Source: Leuctra nigra (taxonomy: Eukaryota > Arthropoda > Insecta > Plecoptera > Leuctridae). From it: a DNA stretch of 64,000 bases. The translations under genes were made by a program, and so were the position numbers. The notes under the pieces are model-generated. The model searched no databases. It was given only the letters and a program-made list of their open reading frames with translations, and had not been told where the DNA came from. Of this stretch, positions 23,120 to 34,964 are shown piece by piece. Location: contig OW203762.1 in the NCBI GenBank assembly GCA_934045905.1, forward strand, positions 17,516,345 through 17,580,344. Reading direction: 5' to 3'. The number at the start of each line of letters is the position of its first letter. The first letter of the stretch is position 1.

Positions 23120-23500
23120 GTTTTTCGCAAGAAGATAAAGGAATAGAAGATAAGAAAGTATACTTGGATTAGCGCAAATTCATTGCGCCAATGCACCTTT
23201 ATAGCACAGTCCTCAAGCAATTATCTCTTTGAATGAATTATTTGAGAACCGGAACCGGAACACATAACTTTAATATCACAGGAACCGGAACCAGACAGTT
23301 GACCTTAATTGAATGCGGATCGGAAGTTTAAGTTGTCGCCAATTACGTTCGAAATGTATCGCCAGAGTTGGTTCAGATTACATCGGATTGTCGTCTCGTA
23401 ATGATTTAAATGAATTCAACTTAAGCAAAATACTGATGCACATTGGTGACATACGATGACATAAGATATAAGAGGTATACAATGTGTGGTAGTGTTTACC
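23120..23500 (+). repeat. Dispersed repeat, copy 1 (second copy at 48838-49215)
   Basis: AAGATAAAGGAATAGAAGAT, CATTGCGCCAATGCAC and CCGGAACCGGAACAC occur in the same order in both places. Both copies are followed by an inverted SINE, so the pair may be a composite repeat. Confidence 0.7.
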
Positions 23501-23506
23501 GTTGCA

Positions 23507-23655
23507 CCATAGAGGTAAGGTGGGAAGGAGGCGGTCGTGGACTATTAGTAGGCTACCTTCCCAGCATTTGCCTATCGACTGAGGAAATACGACCAGAAAA
23601 CACCAGTCAGGAAGAACGGCCTCGGGAATTGAACCCCGTACCTCCGGAATAGGTA
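23507..23655 (-). mobile_element. SINE fragment, inverted
   Basis: Read on the - strand it matches the body of the SINE at 38843 (GAGGTACGGGGTTCAATTCC head, then CAGTCG..GGCAAATGCTGGG and the AGGCCACGACCGCCTCC-like block). The 3' tail is missing. Confidence 0.65.
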
Positions 23656-24062
23656 CAAGTTGTTATTAATAATTTAATTCCATGAAGGAGCATGCATCTG
23701 ATGAAGAGAAAAAAATTATTTAAAATAACATTTCTCATTGGCTTGTAATTTTAATTTACATCACTTTAAAAATGGACGTCGAGACTTATGCAATTTGTTC
23801 AGCGTTTAGTAGTTCTGATATTAGCCGCCAGATCTGCCATTGACCTTGCTGCATAATCGCGTAATGCTGCCTATTGTGTCACTCGAGGTATAATAATATA
23901 GCGAGATATGTAATACAATAAGGTATTTTATAATTATAGGCGATAGTGGCATTGACACATGCTGTCAAAGCCCAACACTCATTAACAACTCGAACGATAT
24001 GATAAGACCTCCTTAAAACGCAGAATTTGCGTTCACATTGTTGAAGAACAAGTTGACGAGCG

Positions 24063-24279
24063 ATGGCGAACGCAAGTGAGTTGAAAGTCCTGACGGTAGG
24101 GCAGTCAGAAGATCAGGACCTCGTCATCCTGGAGGATAACGCTGACGTCCTGAAGGTTGGTCGAGACATCTGTCTAGCGGGAGAGCAGGACGAAGCGTTC
24201 TTCATCCTGGATCTTGGGGACGTCGTCAGGAAGCACGAGGAATGGAAGCGGCAATTGCCGCGAGTTCGTCCTTATTACG
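24063..24279 (+). CDS. Orphan ODC-family first exon, intact
   Basis: ATG at 24063 opens 72 codons plus one base, ending TATTACG|GTCAGG with the same phase-1 donor as exon 1 of the main ODC-like gene. The encoded block QDEAFFILDLGDVVRKHEEW, LPRVRPYY matches the N-terminal part of ODC, just before the cofactor lysine. It has a single VLEDNAD heptad where the main gene has 35. No exon 2 (a VKC-type exon) is visible downstream to 36.9 kb, and the downstream 2 kb is the inverted duplication. I infer either a remnant or the first exon of a paralogue whose other exons were lost. It could still be spliced to exon 2 at 39590, skipping the local first exon. Confidence 0.6.
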
Positions 24280-24935
24280 GTCAGGAATGTCTAGTGCTGT
24301 CACCAGCCGATCTTACCCATTTTCATTAATATGCTTATTAACCTATTGATAATTAAATTGAAATTTCCAAATTTGTCATAGGCTAGCCGCAATTGTAATG
24401 TCAAAATAATAGGGCACCATGTCAACACGTTAATTCAAAAGTGAGTTTTAAACATCAAACTCTACGTGTGTGAAGCTGTGCTTCTACAGCACAGAAGATT
24501 ATTGGGAGCACATTGAAATAATGTATGTTTATTACATAAAAAACACTCAACTCGAAAAAATGTTATTTTACATTTGTTTTTTAAAAGTCAAGTTTGAATG
24601 ACTGCGTTGCCTTGGCTACTTTTTGATATCAATACTTCTGACAAAGGCATTAAATTAAAAATTCCTTATGGCTAATGCATTCCCAATGATGTACTACGAA
24701 TAATGTTCATTGAGCAATGATTCACATTTATTTTCGGCTTAGAAGTTGGGTCCTTTTTTATATAATCTGTGAACTACAGTGACAAAATGCCACATTATAA
24801 CGGATCTAAGTTATTTTCATACGTAATTTATCAAGATTATAGCAAATAAGACTTCAGTGAGTACGAAGAATAATTCAGATTGAAATTCCAGAATACTGTT
24901 TTCTGTTTTCAAACCGTTTTCTGTCCAACTTATTG

Positions 24936-25643
24936 TTAGTCCATATCTTCAGTCTGCAATGCATAAGATATGATTAATTTATAGATTGAAAACTATACAT
25001 GATCAAATTTAAAAAGTAAATCAAGAGAATGAATGAATAGTTCTCAGAGCCTGCAATTCTAGGTTAGAATGGGCGAACGATTTTGTGTCAAAAGTACCTG
25101 CCTATACTGACAATAAAATAAAATCAATTACCTTTCTTGCAGATCACATAATAGGGAAGTCTCTTGAAATTTTATTCTAGTTAATTCGTAAATATCAACA
25201 CAAATAACTAGCAAAATATAAACTTTTCATTCATACAAATCAAATTCAAACATCATTGGATATTTTGCCGGGAAAAACGGTAGGCAACGAGAATCAGGGT
25301 TGTGATGTCATTTCCAAGTCTCCAACAATGTGTTAGCATGGTGATCTCTTTGTTGCCATGGCAAAATAGCAGATCGTGATGTCATTGTCAATTTTCCTGT
25401 TTTAAAATTGCAAGAAATATACCAATCTTTGTAAATTAATTCCTTGAAAACTATTCATCTCACAACAAAAATAATACCATATATGTGTTCAGCAACATCT
25501 CAACTTTCATAAAACAAATATTATTTTGAAATCTAATTTTAAGGAGACTTCCCTTTGGCACCGAATTTTCTCAACTCTTAAACAGTTACCTCTTTAGAAA
25601 CATTGTCCTGACTCACAGTAGCCACACGCCATTCAGCGGCCAT
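24936..25643 (-). CDS. Putative two-exon mini-ORF (23 codons), inverted duplicate
   Basis: Exon 1 is 25643-25590 and exon 2 is 24953-24936. Start, GAG|GTAACT donor, TTGCAG-type acceptor (here CTGCAATGCA shifted by small changes; AG precedes ACT) and TAA stop correspond to those at 1493-2169. It has one extra codon in exon 1 and two or three amino-acid changes. The function is unknown and it may not be translated. Confidence 0.25.
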
Positions 25644-26007
25644 CTTTAGCTTCACAATCCCACACACAATTATCAGAGAGCTCTGGCTGGAGAACGTTTG
25701 ATGGATGCCCTATATCTAAACGATTTTAATAAAAGTTGTATAACACTAAAATACACAATTTTTTGTACTTTGGGCAGTCATGGGGTCCAAATTTGCGGTC
25801 CAATTATTTGAAGAACTCGAACTTATGAAAGGGCGGAACTGTCCTATAAGACTTTTAAGGAAAAATTAGTACCTGTCACATTTATCCCTATGTTTGTGCT
25901 AACATCATTGTTAGCACATAATTGCTGGCGGTGCAGAAAATGCTTTAAACTGAATATTTTTGACAGTTTCGTCTTCTTACAAGTGTATTTATGTGGCCTA
26001 ACGTCGG

Positions 26008-26092
26008 CGACAGGCAAAGATAACCCACTTTAGCATTGCCAGGTATAGGACGGCCCATGCTAGCGCGGGTTCATCTTTGCCTGTCACCGACC
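26008..26092. mobile_element. Small foldback/MITE-like repeat
   Basis: GACAGGCAAAGATAACCC faces GGGTTCATCTTTGCCTGTC. The family also occurs at 1062 and 47198. Confidence 0.6.
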
Positions 26093-26272
26093 ATACATGT
26101 GTTTCTACTCTATCCTAAGAGTGCTGATTTAACCTTGTAGTGAGAAACAGGTTGCCTCAAACGCGGTGGCTCTCGTCCTTCTATACAATCTCGAGCGCCA
26201 GCCTTTGGATATCCGACGTCGAGCATTTATTATCAACAGGGTAATTCAGTGTTATCACGTGACTGAATATAT

Positions 26273-27263
26273 AAAACGCGGTAATTTCGAAATGTAATTT
26301 TCGAGAAGTGTTGCTGGTGTGTAAACATTTTACTAACATAGAGCAGTATCAAGCAATTTTCTACTTTTTGTCAATATCTTTAATTCTATACCCTAGCTAC
26401 AAGCACAACTAAACGTAATATAGCGAAATATATTAAACTTATATTAAAGTATCGAATATCGCCCTCCTTTAGCGCGAAGAAGGCTTCACTGTAAAATTGT
26501 ATTCAATGCCTTCGGGCTAAACCAACAAGCTTAGCAATATTCCAGTAAAGAATGATACACTTGGCATATTAACGAAAACTGATTGGAGACAAATTTGAAT
26601 GACTGCTGGTCATGTTCCATAACAATCCAAGATTGTTATTGTCGTTGAAATGTGTGGTCACCTACTCGAGTGAAACAATGAGTTAGCTTGGACCGACTTT
26701 TGATGGTGCGATCTTACATTATTCGGACAATCAGATTTATACAATCAGATTTATAGAACGGTCACTTTTAGTTGTGCCAAGTGTATGTATAATTCTTCTA
26801 CTAAATTATAAAACCCAATAGATCCCTCCTTGCAAGAGATTTTGTTTATTTTTATCAAAAATATGCCATATACCACAACAAAATGTTCAAATATATATTT
26901 ACTCTATACCTAGTCTATAAATTACTGGAATAATTCTATAAAATGTATGTGATAATTATATCTGATTTGCGGATTTCATTTATTTATTATGAATAATTAT
27001 AACACTTCTTAAGGACATATTTTGGTTTTTAATTGATTGTATAGTTTGTGTAACATTGTAAGTATTTTCAATATTTTAAAATTTACTTTTGTGGATAAAT
27101 AATTTGAAATCAAGTTTATAGTTGTCCAGTCCTTTGTAAGAAGATTGAATAAATTCACATAATTACATTAATATATAAAATGTACATTTCAGTTACGAAA
27201 TAATGAAGCCATTCCCAAAAAGTATATAATTCTTATGTCCTTCATACCGACTATTAAAATATG
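26273..27263. other. Gene-free AT-rich stretch
   Basis: No gene, RNA or transposon terminus recognised. Confidence 0.5.
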
Positions 27264-27640
27264 TTAGGGAAACGCGTTGATAGCGAGCAATGGTACGTGC
27301 AATACACGTACGTGCACACGGCTTCCTATAAAAACTTTTATAAAACTACAAAATCAAGTTAGGTGAAATTCTGTAACACACAGAAAACATTAGTATCTGC
27401 TTGTCATTGCAACTTCGAAAAACCATGCAACTCTGAAACAAAAAGCAAAAAAATATGTGATGCATATATACTCTATGATTCATCATTTTTGACATCCACT
27501 TCATAAGTTCTTGACCAATTTGGCTAAAAATGTGTTGGTTAAAAAAGAGTATAAGATAAATGACCTTGCAAAATTTGAACTTATAGCGGAATCGAGACAT
27601 TTTGATTTTTCAACCAGTCAGAGGATATGTTTGTTAATTT
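27264..27640 (-). mobile_element. Old, truncated Helentron-like element
   Basis: It begins with a degraded right terminus (TAGGGAAACGCGTTGATAGC). The interior is recognisable but diverged and there is no left end. Confidence 0.5.
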
Positions 27641-27711
27641 TAGGGCCGGTATTACCATAAGCTAGCTTAAGGGTATTATGGTAATTTAGTTACCTACCAT
27701 ACATTACTAAT

Positions 27712-28588
27712 TGAATGAGCTTAGCGAGCGTCACCACGGTACTCTTATGGCACTTTCTCTGTGTGCTTTTTTTTTTGTTTGTTTTTTGTGGTCACTGCCC
27801 AGGTCAAACTGCTCTACCAAACGATCTGAAAATTTGCACACATACTTACGTAATCTATACGGTCCCTGGGATCGATTTTGAACGGGAGCCTGTGATTGGT
27901 TCAAATTTAAAAAAAAAACTTTCGATGAGTTGATTTGATCAGTTTGAAATTTTGACAAGTCATTACGACCAACATTGTTCCCAATCTTACAAAGTTTCAG
28001 ACAAATCCTCCCATTGGTTAAAATTTAAAATATATTTCATGTGATTATTGAAATTTAAACCGATCAACTTAAAACTTTGCATGGTAATTGGGACCGACAT
28101 TATCTATATTTTTGACAATTTTCATACTAATCTGTGTTTAAATCCAAAAGTTAATGACAGTTTACGACATTTTGCGTGTTGGCTTTCAAATTTCTCGAAC
28201 ATCATATTTCACGGCAAATTCGAATTTTCAGTTCCAAGGTAGATAGAGCATAGATATGACATTGGATATGACCGTTCAACAGAAAGATTTAATATTGTGT
28301 ACACACATTTTATATCATGAGTGGTCCCCCCAGGTATATTATGTGAACGAGATCCTGTTTTTTTTTTAAATCAACAAGGAACCGTTTGATCGATTAACTT
28401 AAAACTTTGCATGGTTATTGGGAAATATTTTAGGAATTTTTTGATATTTTCATACAAGTCTGTGAAGAAATTCAAGAAATTTTGGCTTTTAAGTTTTAAT
28501 GACATTTTCGATAGACAGAATTTCGGTTCGAAGTGTTGCGCGTATCCGTGCTCGCTCATTAACGCGTTACACAGAGCGAGTTCCTAGT
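27712..28588 (+). mobile_element. Helentron-like element, both ends present
   Basis: The left terminus is slightly mutated (TGAATGAGCTTAGCGAGCG at 27712), a T-run follows at about 27769 and the right terminus TTCCTAGT ends at 28588. It appears to split a TTACC(A/T)-rich repeat seen on both sides (27641-27711 and 28589-28640). Confidence 0.8.
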
Positions 28589-28659
28589 AAGTTACCATTA
28601 GCTATCATTAGTTTACTTAAGCGCCACTTTAGAAAACATCGTGTAATACCAAAGGTATG

Positions 28660-29580
28660 TTTTGCAATTTAATTCCGGAGTTATTTCCTCAGCTTAAATT
28701 AACCTCAGGCTACATTAACTGCAGTTTTTAAGGTATGCCGCAGTGTATAGAGGTGATGCCACGCATTTACAGAAGTGATTAAACTGATTAACATATCAGA
28801 AAATGGCTTACAATTTGTAAAATAGACAGAATATAATCTTGGAGGGATATAACAATTTTCAAACATTATCCACACATTTTGATTTTCATATAATTTTCAC
28901 ACAAATCGATCATAATGATGAACATAGCTTTTCAAACATTTCAGTTAGCACAGAAACTGCAAAACCTATCGTCAACAAGGGACAAATAGGTCCTTGGTTT
29001 GCAACCTTGCAGGGTCGGCCGCCGGCCATCTGGTCTCAGGCACACATTTTATGCGAGTTCTTGCACTGCATTCTTTCTCCTCTGCATAGCTTTTTAACTA
29101 TTGTTCGTCGCGATTGAATTCATGAACATGGTCACGTGACGTCACTGAATATGTTGAGATGTGCATTCCGTCTGTAAAGTCTTAGTGAATAATTCGCCTC
29201 ATTCTTGTTTGGTTGCTCGAACAGATTTCTGCTCACGCGCACTGGCGGAGCGGAATATAATCCTTGACTGGACATTACGCTGGCTAGACGCGTCTTGTGA
29301 ATTACTTTGGTGTTTGTATCATCGCGAGGTTGATCGGCAGTTCCCGATTAAAGTGTCTTTATTTTGTTTTGAGAGTTTATTTACCAATACTGCAGATACG
29401 TAAGACGACTGTCGAACTGGTTATAAGCTCTTACTTCGTTTTGTAATATTTTATTTAATCAGGTGAGTGAAGTGGTCTTATAATTATAATTAGTAAATTG
29501 TTTTGTTTTAGTAATTGTTTTAGTAAATTGACATGATAATTTGTGCCAATAATTCGTAAGCCAATAAATTTTTAATTTCG
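28660..29580. other. Gene-free stretch
   Basis: Two 80-92 codon frames at 28839 and 29161 overlap a somewhat more GC-rich patch (about 28990-29420). I recognise no domain in them and no LTR ends. Confidence 0.4.
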
Positions 29581-29999
29581 TCACAAACTTTTGTATAAAA
29601 ATCTTAAAAAGCTCCTGAAATATTTGTTCGGTTCCTTGTTAATTTGTCCAAAATCACAGGACCCCGTTCAAAATATATACCTGTGACCACTTATTTAATA
29701 TTAGTGTGTGTTACACAATATCAGATCGATCTTTTGAACGTTCATGTACAGTTTGAGCCTTTGCATGTAGTACAAAACTTTGTTTTGTTCGCATGAGTAT
29801 TGCTTGTGAATGATATGCCTTTTGCAAGCATCTGATCTATAAAGACCTTGGAACTGATCTAAGTTGCCGTGATCAAAACTTTAAATTTTCCTCGAGAAAT
29901 TAATTGTCAACCAACACGCAAAATTTAGGTACGTAAAATGTTAATATCTTTTGGATTTAAACACAAATTGGTCTGAAAATTGTCAAAAATTCAGATAAT
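29581..29999 (-). mobile_element. Helentron-like fragment, interrupted by a + copy
   Basis: The interior of the family is in reverse orientation, lacking its right terminus. It is broken at ATTCAGATAAT, where the + copy at 30000 begins. Confidence 0.6.
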
Positions 30000-30887
30000 T
30001 GAGCGAGCGTAGCGAGCGTCACCACGGTACTCTTATGGCACTTTCTCTGTGTGTTTTTTTTTTTTTTTTTTTTGTCCGCACAGCCCAGGTTAAACCGCAA
30101 ATTCAATCGATCTGAAACTTTGCACATATGCTAACGCAATCTATGCGGTCCCTGGGATCTTTTCTAAACGAGATCCTGTGATTGGTTCAAATTTTATAAA
30201 AATTATCTTTCGATTGGTTGGTTCGATCAATTTGAAATTTAGCAAAGTCATTGCAACCAACATTGTACCCAATCAAAAAAAATTTCAGCCAAATCCTCTA
30301 ATTGGTTCAAATTTGAAACCATTTTTCCTGTGATTTTTGAAATTTAAACTGGAACCGATTGACCGACCAACTAAAAACTTCGCATGGTCATTGGTACCAA
30401 CATTTAAGATATTTTTGCCAATTTTCACTCTAATCTGTCGTTATTTTCAAAAGTTTTTGTCATTTTAGGGACATTTTGCGTGTTGGCTGTCAAATTCACG
30501 GCGACTTCGAATCTACAGTTCAAGGCAAGGTAGTTAGAGCAGAAAGTTTCAAACGATATGAAACTAATAATGACCGTTCAACAGATTGATCTGATATTGT
30601 GTACACACACTACATATCATATCATATAGGTGGTCCCAGGTATATTTTTTGAACGAGATCCTGTGATTTTTGAAAATTAACAAGACCGTTCAATCATAAA
30701 GGTTTAATCGATCAACTCAAAACTTAGCACCAATATTTTTGGAGATTTTGGAGAATTTTATACAAGTCTGTGACGAAACTAAAGAATTGTTGGCTTTTAA
30801 TGACATTCGATAGACATAATTTCGGTTCGAGGTGTTGCGTGTATCCGTGCTCGCTCATCAACGCGTTACACAGAGCGTTTTCCTAGT
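30000..30887 (+). mobile_element. Helentron-like element, complete, first of a tandem pair
   Basis: The left terminus TGAGCGAGCGTAGCGAGCG starts at 30000, a 20-nt T-run follows and the right terminus CCTAGT ends at 30887. The next 64 bases repeat the sequence that precedes its left end, followed by another left terminus at 30952. Confidence 0.9.
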
Positions 30888-30951
30888 ATCTTTTGGATTT
30901 AAACACAAATTGGTCTGTAAATTGTCAAAAATTCAGATAATTGAGCGAGCG

Positions 30952-31253
30952 TAGCGAGCGTCACCACGGTACTCTTATGGCACTTTCTCTGTGTGTTTTT
31001 TTTTTTTTTTTTTTTTGTCCGCACAGCCCAGGTTAAACCGCAAATTCAATCGATCTGAAACTTTGCACATATGCTAACGCAATCTATGCGGTCCCTGGGA
31101 TCGTTTTTGAACGGGCTCCTGTGATTGGTTCAAGTTTAAAAAAAATTATCTTTCGATTGGTTGCTCCGATCAATTTGAAATTTAGCAAAGTCATTGCAAC
31201 CAACATTGTACCCAATCATAAAATGTTTCAGCCAAATCCTGTTATTGGTTAAA
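30952..31253 (+). mobile_element. Helentron-like element, truncated second tandem copy
   Basis: Its first 300 bp are almost the same as those of the preceding copy, including the T-run. It stops at GGTTAAA, where an inverted right terminus begins. Confidence 0.8.
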
Positions 31254-31345
31254 ACTAGGAAAACGCTCTGTGTAACGCGTTGATAAGCGAGCACGGATAC
31301 GTGCAAAACCTCGAACCATAATTCCTTAAAAGCCGGCAATAATAT
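31254..31345 (-). mobile_element. Helentron-like right-end fragment, inverted
   Basis: It starts ACTAGGAAAACGCTCTGTGT and contains the subterminal GAGCGAGC-type block. Only about 90 bp survive. Confidence 0.7.
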
Positions 31346-32040
31346 ACCTAAAACAACTGAAATCTAGAAGCACGATCCACTAAATTATATAAAAAATAGC
31401 TGAATTTGCTTCTCATTGCAAGTTATTGCAACAGTTATTGTAAGTCATTGCAACATGATACACACTCATGTGTATTTATTTCAGTATTTAGGTACGTAGG
31501 AATTATGGAATTATTATAAATAAAAAATACAGAGATTCAAACCACAAAATAGGCCATTATCTAAGTGCTAATATGAGCAAACATAATTTAAGAAACATTA
31601 TCTAAACAGTTACTTGCCGTTCCGTATAAAAGAGCTTATTTCTTCTAGCACATTGCTTACCTAACACAAACCTAACACATTGTATCTGATACAAATGAAA
31701 TAAATATTTCATAAACCAACCAATCTATTTCTACAATCAAGCAGACATTTCATCGGTCTACAAATAATTTGCTCAGCCTTTGAAAAGATTGGAAGTAAGA
31801 CTGCATGTTAAAACTATCATAAACAATAAATACCTATACCTATTAACTACATCTTCAAAAATAATAAAATAAACCCTAAGTATAACCTCGCATGTATTGC
31901 TTTAACTATTATCTAACCGCAAACAAATAATTGTTACGTATACAAACAATAAGAGGTAGACAGCTGCTTGCTTCCTAGTTGTTTTGAATGGAGCGCATCG
32001 GGCGGCCGCAACGGACTCCTCGAACCTACAATGCTATTTA
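31346..32040. other. Gene-free AT-rich stretch
   Basis: Nothing recognisable, apart from a GC-rich spot (GGGCGGCCGCAACGG) near 32000. Confidence 0.5.
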
Positions 32041-32044
32041 TATG

Positions 32045-32259
32045 GGAAAACGCGTTTTTTTTTTATTTGTGAACGGATCTTTCTCAAAAACTATACAGGT
32101 CTAAGTTAGTATGAGATGAAGGTGTGTGCAAAATTTCATATCGATACATTGACCGGTGCGGCCTGGGTTGAACCAGCAAAAAAAAAAAAAAAAAAAAAAA
32201 CACACACACAGAGAAAGTGCCGCAAGAGTCAAGTGGAGACGCTCGCTCCGCTCGCTTAA
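32045..32259 (-). mobile_element. Helentron-like left-end fragment, inverted
   Basis: It ends with the complement of the left terminus (GCTCGCTCCGCTCGCTTA) after an A-run and CACACACACAGAG. Confidence 0.65.
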
Positions 32260-32261
32260 TT

Positions 32262-32757
32262 AAAACCATATTTGATGTGTTTTTTTGAAATTTAAACTAG
32301 AACCGTTTGACCGATCAACTTAAAACTTTGCATGGTCATTGGGACCAGCATTATCTGTATTTTTGACAACTAAACTGTGTTTAAATCCAAAAGTTATTAA
32401 CAGTTTACGGACATTTTGGGTGTTTGCTGTCAAATTTCTTGAATTTCATATTTCACGGCGACTTCGACTCTTCAGTTCTAATCCAAGGTAGTCAGAGAAG
32501 TAACTTTCAGTCTCATATGAAATTAATTAATAATAATGACCGTTCAACAGTTTGATCTGATATTGTGTGAGTCCCAGGTATATTTTTTGAACGAGACCCT
32601 GTGATTTTTGAAAATTAACAATTATAATGGTTCAATCGATCAACTTTGCATGGTTATTGGAACCAATATTTTAGAAATTATTGGCTTTTAATTACATTTT
32701 CGATAGACAGAATTTTGGTTTGAGGTGTTGCGCGTTTACACAGAGCGTTTTCCTAGT
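32262..32757 (+). mobile_element. Helentron-like right-half fragment
   Basis: The interior and right terminus (GAGCGTTTTCCTAGT ending at 32757) are present. The left half is missing, with an inverted fragment in its place. Confidence 0.7.
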
Positions 32758-33160
32758 ATTGGTCTTAATGATAATGCAAAATTTGATCAAAAATTTCAAT
32801 CACTAAGATTGCCCCCATTGCCGAGGGGGAGTGACGTTTACTTTCCCAACCCACAGCAATATTATTACGTTCATTCATCTATGATCTGTTCATGTGTGAC
32901 AAAATGCATTTTTTGTTTTACAAACATCCATAATTTTTCCGACGTTTCGTGCTTCGCCGCGACTATAAAACATCAAAATTTACAAATTTAGAGCAAACAT
33001 ATTTTTTGTCTTGCTCACACGACAATAGTTATGAAGCTCACTGGTTCTTTTTTCAATAGGAAATTAAGATTTTTTATGGAAGTGAGAAATTATCATTTAA
33101 GGAATCGTTAGGCACACATCTACTATCATTCTAACTTAGTTTGGGATTGTTTTTGAGAGC
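32758..33160. other. Gene-free stretch
   Basis: No gene recognised. Confidence 0.5.
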
Positions 33161-33545
33161 TGCCCTCTGATTGGTTTAAATTTTAAAACAACTATCTTCT
33201 GATTGGTTGATTTAATCAATTCGAAACTTTGCAACTTTTGTTGTTCAGATCAAAATTTTATTAACTTTTACAAAGCTTCAGCAAAATCCTAGTATTGGTA
33301 TAAAATTCAAAAAAAAAATCTCCCGATGGACGAAAATCAAAATGTTCCGATGAAGCTCAAATTTGGCATAGGCATTAAGACCACCATGTTCTCTTATTTT
33401 ACAAGTTTTCAGGCTTATCAGTTGAGTCATGTACTTTCTGGCATTTTTAACTCATTTGAAAATTTCAGAATTATTTCGAAACGGGATTTCCAGTGCAGCT
33501 TAGATCCGACTTTCTTTAGGCACCCAAGTGTATTCGAGAAAATAA
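33161..33545 (+). mobile_element. Old, diverged Helentron-like interior
   Basis: Motifs of the family interior recur with many substitutions (CCATGTTCTCTTATTTTACA, CTTATCAGTTGAGTCATG). No termini. Confidence 0.45.
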
Positions 33546-33638
33546 GGAACACAACTGACCTCTGGTGGATTTTGTGGTACTAGGTAAATGGCGGCTATCA
33601 AGGGCGCATTTGCATAAATATAAATACAAATATTTGAT

Positions 33639-34964
33639 TGAGCGAGCGAAGCGAGCGTCTCCATTTGGCTCTTTTGGCACGGACCTCTGTTTTTTTTGTT
33701 TGTTTGTTTTTTTTTTTTTCTGTTACTGACGATATACAGGTCAGAGTTTTTCTTCGATCGAGCTGAAATTTTGCACACATGTACGTAACATTTCTGATTG
33801 TTGCAGACCCTAATTTTTTTGAAATCCATTGATTGGTTCAAATTTAAAAAAAATTAACTTTCGATTGGTTGTTTTGATCAAATTGAAATTTTGACAAGTC
33901 ATTACCCCCAACATTGTACCCAATCAAACAAAGTTTCAGCCAAATCCTCCCATTGGTTAAAATTTAAAACCATCTTTCCTGTGTTTTTAGAAATTTAAAC
34001 TATAACCGATTGAACGATCAACTTATAACTTCGCATGATGGTTGGGTCCAACATTATCTGCATTTTTGACAATTTTCATACTAATCTGTGTTTAAATCCA
34101 AACGTTATTGACATTTTACGGACTATTAGCGTGTTGGCTGTCAAATTCACGGCGACTTCGACTCTTCAGTTCAAGGCAAGGTAGTTAGAGCAGAAACTTT
34201 CAAACGCAAATGAAACTGATAATGACCGTTCAACAGTCGATCTGATATTGTGTAGACACACTTATATCATATGAGTGGTCTCAGGTATATTTTTTGAAGG
34301 AGATCCTGTGATTTTTGAAAATTAACACGGAACAGTTCAATCATAAAGGTTCAATTGATCAACTTAAAGCTTTGCATGGTTATTTGGACCAATATTTTAG
34401 GAATGTTTTGAGATTTCTATACAAATCTGTGGCGAAATTTTAGAATTATTGGCTTTTAATGACATTTTCGATAGACAGAATTTCGGTTCGAGGTGTTGCG
34501 CGTATCCGTGCTCGCTCATCAACGCGTTACTCAGATTCATTGGTTAAAATTTAAATAAATATCTCCTGATAGGCTGAAAAATGAAAACGGTCTTCGATAA
34601 TTCTGATCAAACTCATATTTTGCATGATCATTAAGACCAATATTGTCTCTTATTTTACAAAATTTCATCCCAATCAGTTAAGAACGTATGAAGTTATTTA
34701 CATTTTTAATATCTGTCAGTAATGAAGTATCGAAATGAATGTTTTCCAGTGCCAATTGAAAATTGATTCTGATTTGCTTTATGAACCAGGTGCTTAGATG
34801 CTATTTTAAAGTTTCGATGAAAAGCATACACTTTTAAGTTGATATCATAATCAATTCCATATGGATGTATATGTTTTCTGTGCGTTGTGTACGCATTTCC
34901 GGTTCGAGAATTTGCACGTACCCGTGCTCGCTTATCAACGCGTTACACTGAGCGTTTTCCTAGT
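33639..34964 (+). mobile_element. Helentron-like element, chimeric 1.3 kb form (copy B)
   Basis: It is near-identical to 11887-13211 from terminus to terminus, including the internal fusion at GCGTTACTCAGATTCATTGG (about 34530), while the flanks are unrelated. The differences I noticed are in the T-run and a few substitutions. Comparing the two copies fixes the ends as TGAGCG and CTAGT with a T on each side. Confidence 0.88.

Larger units (their letters stand above)
23985..26272. repeat. Right arm of the 2.2-2.3 kb inverted duplication
   Basis: It is the reverse complement of about 885-3121. It carries the intact orphan ODC first exon on +, the mini-ORF on -, and a better-preserved small foldback element at about 26008-26092. 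Confidence 0.85.

Noticed and set aside
28839..29403. 80-92 codon frames in a slightly GC-richer patch
   Set aside because: No recognisable domain, splice structure or relation to neighbours; insufficient to call a gene.
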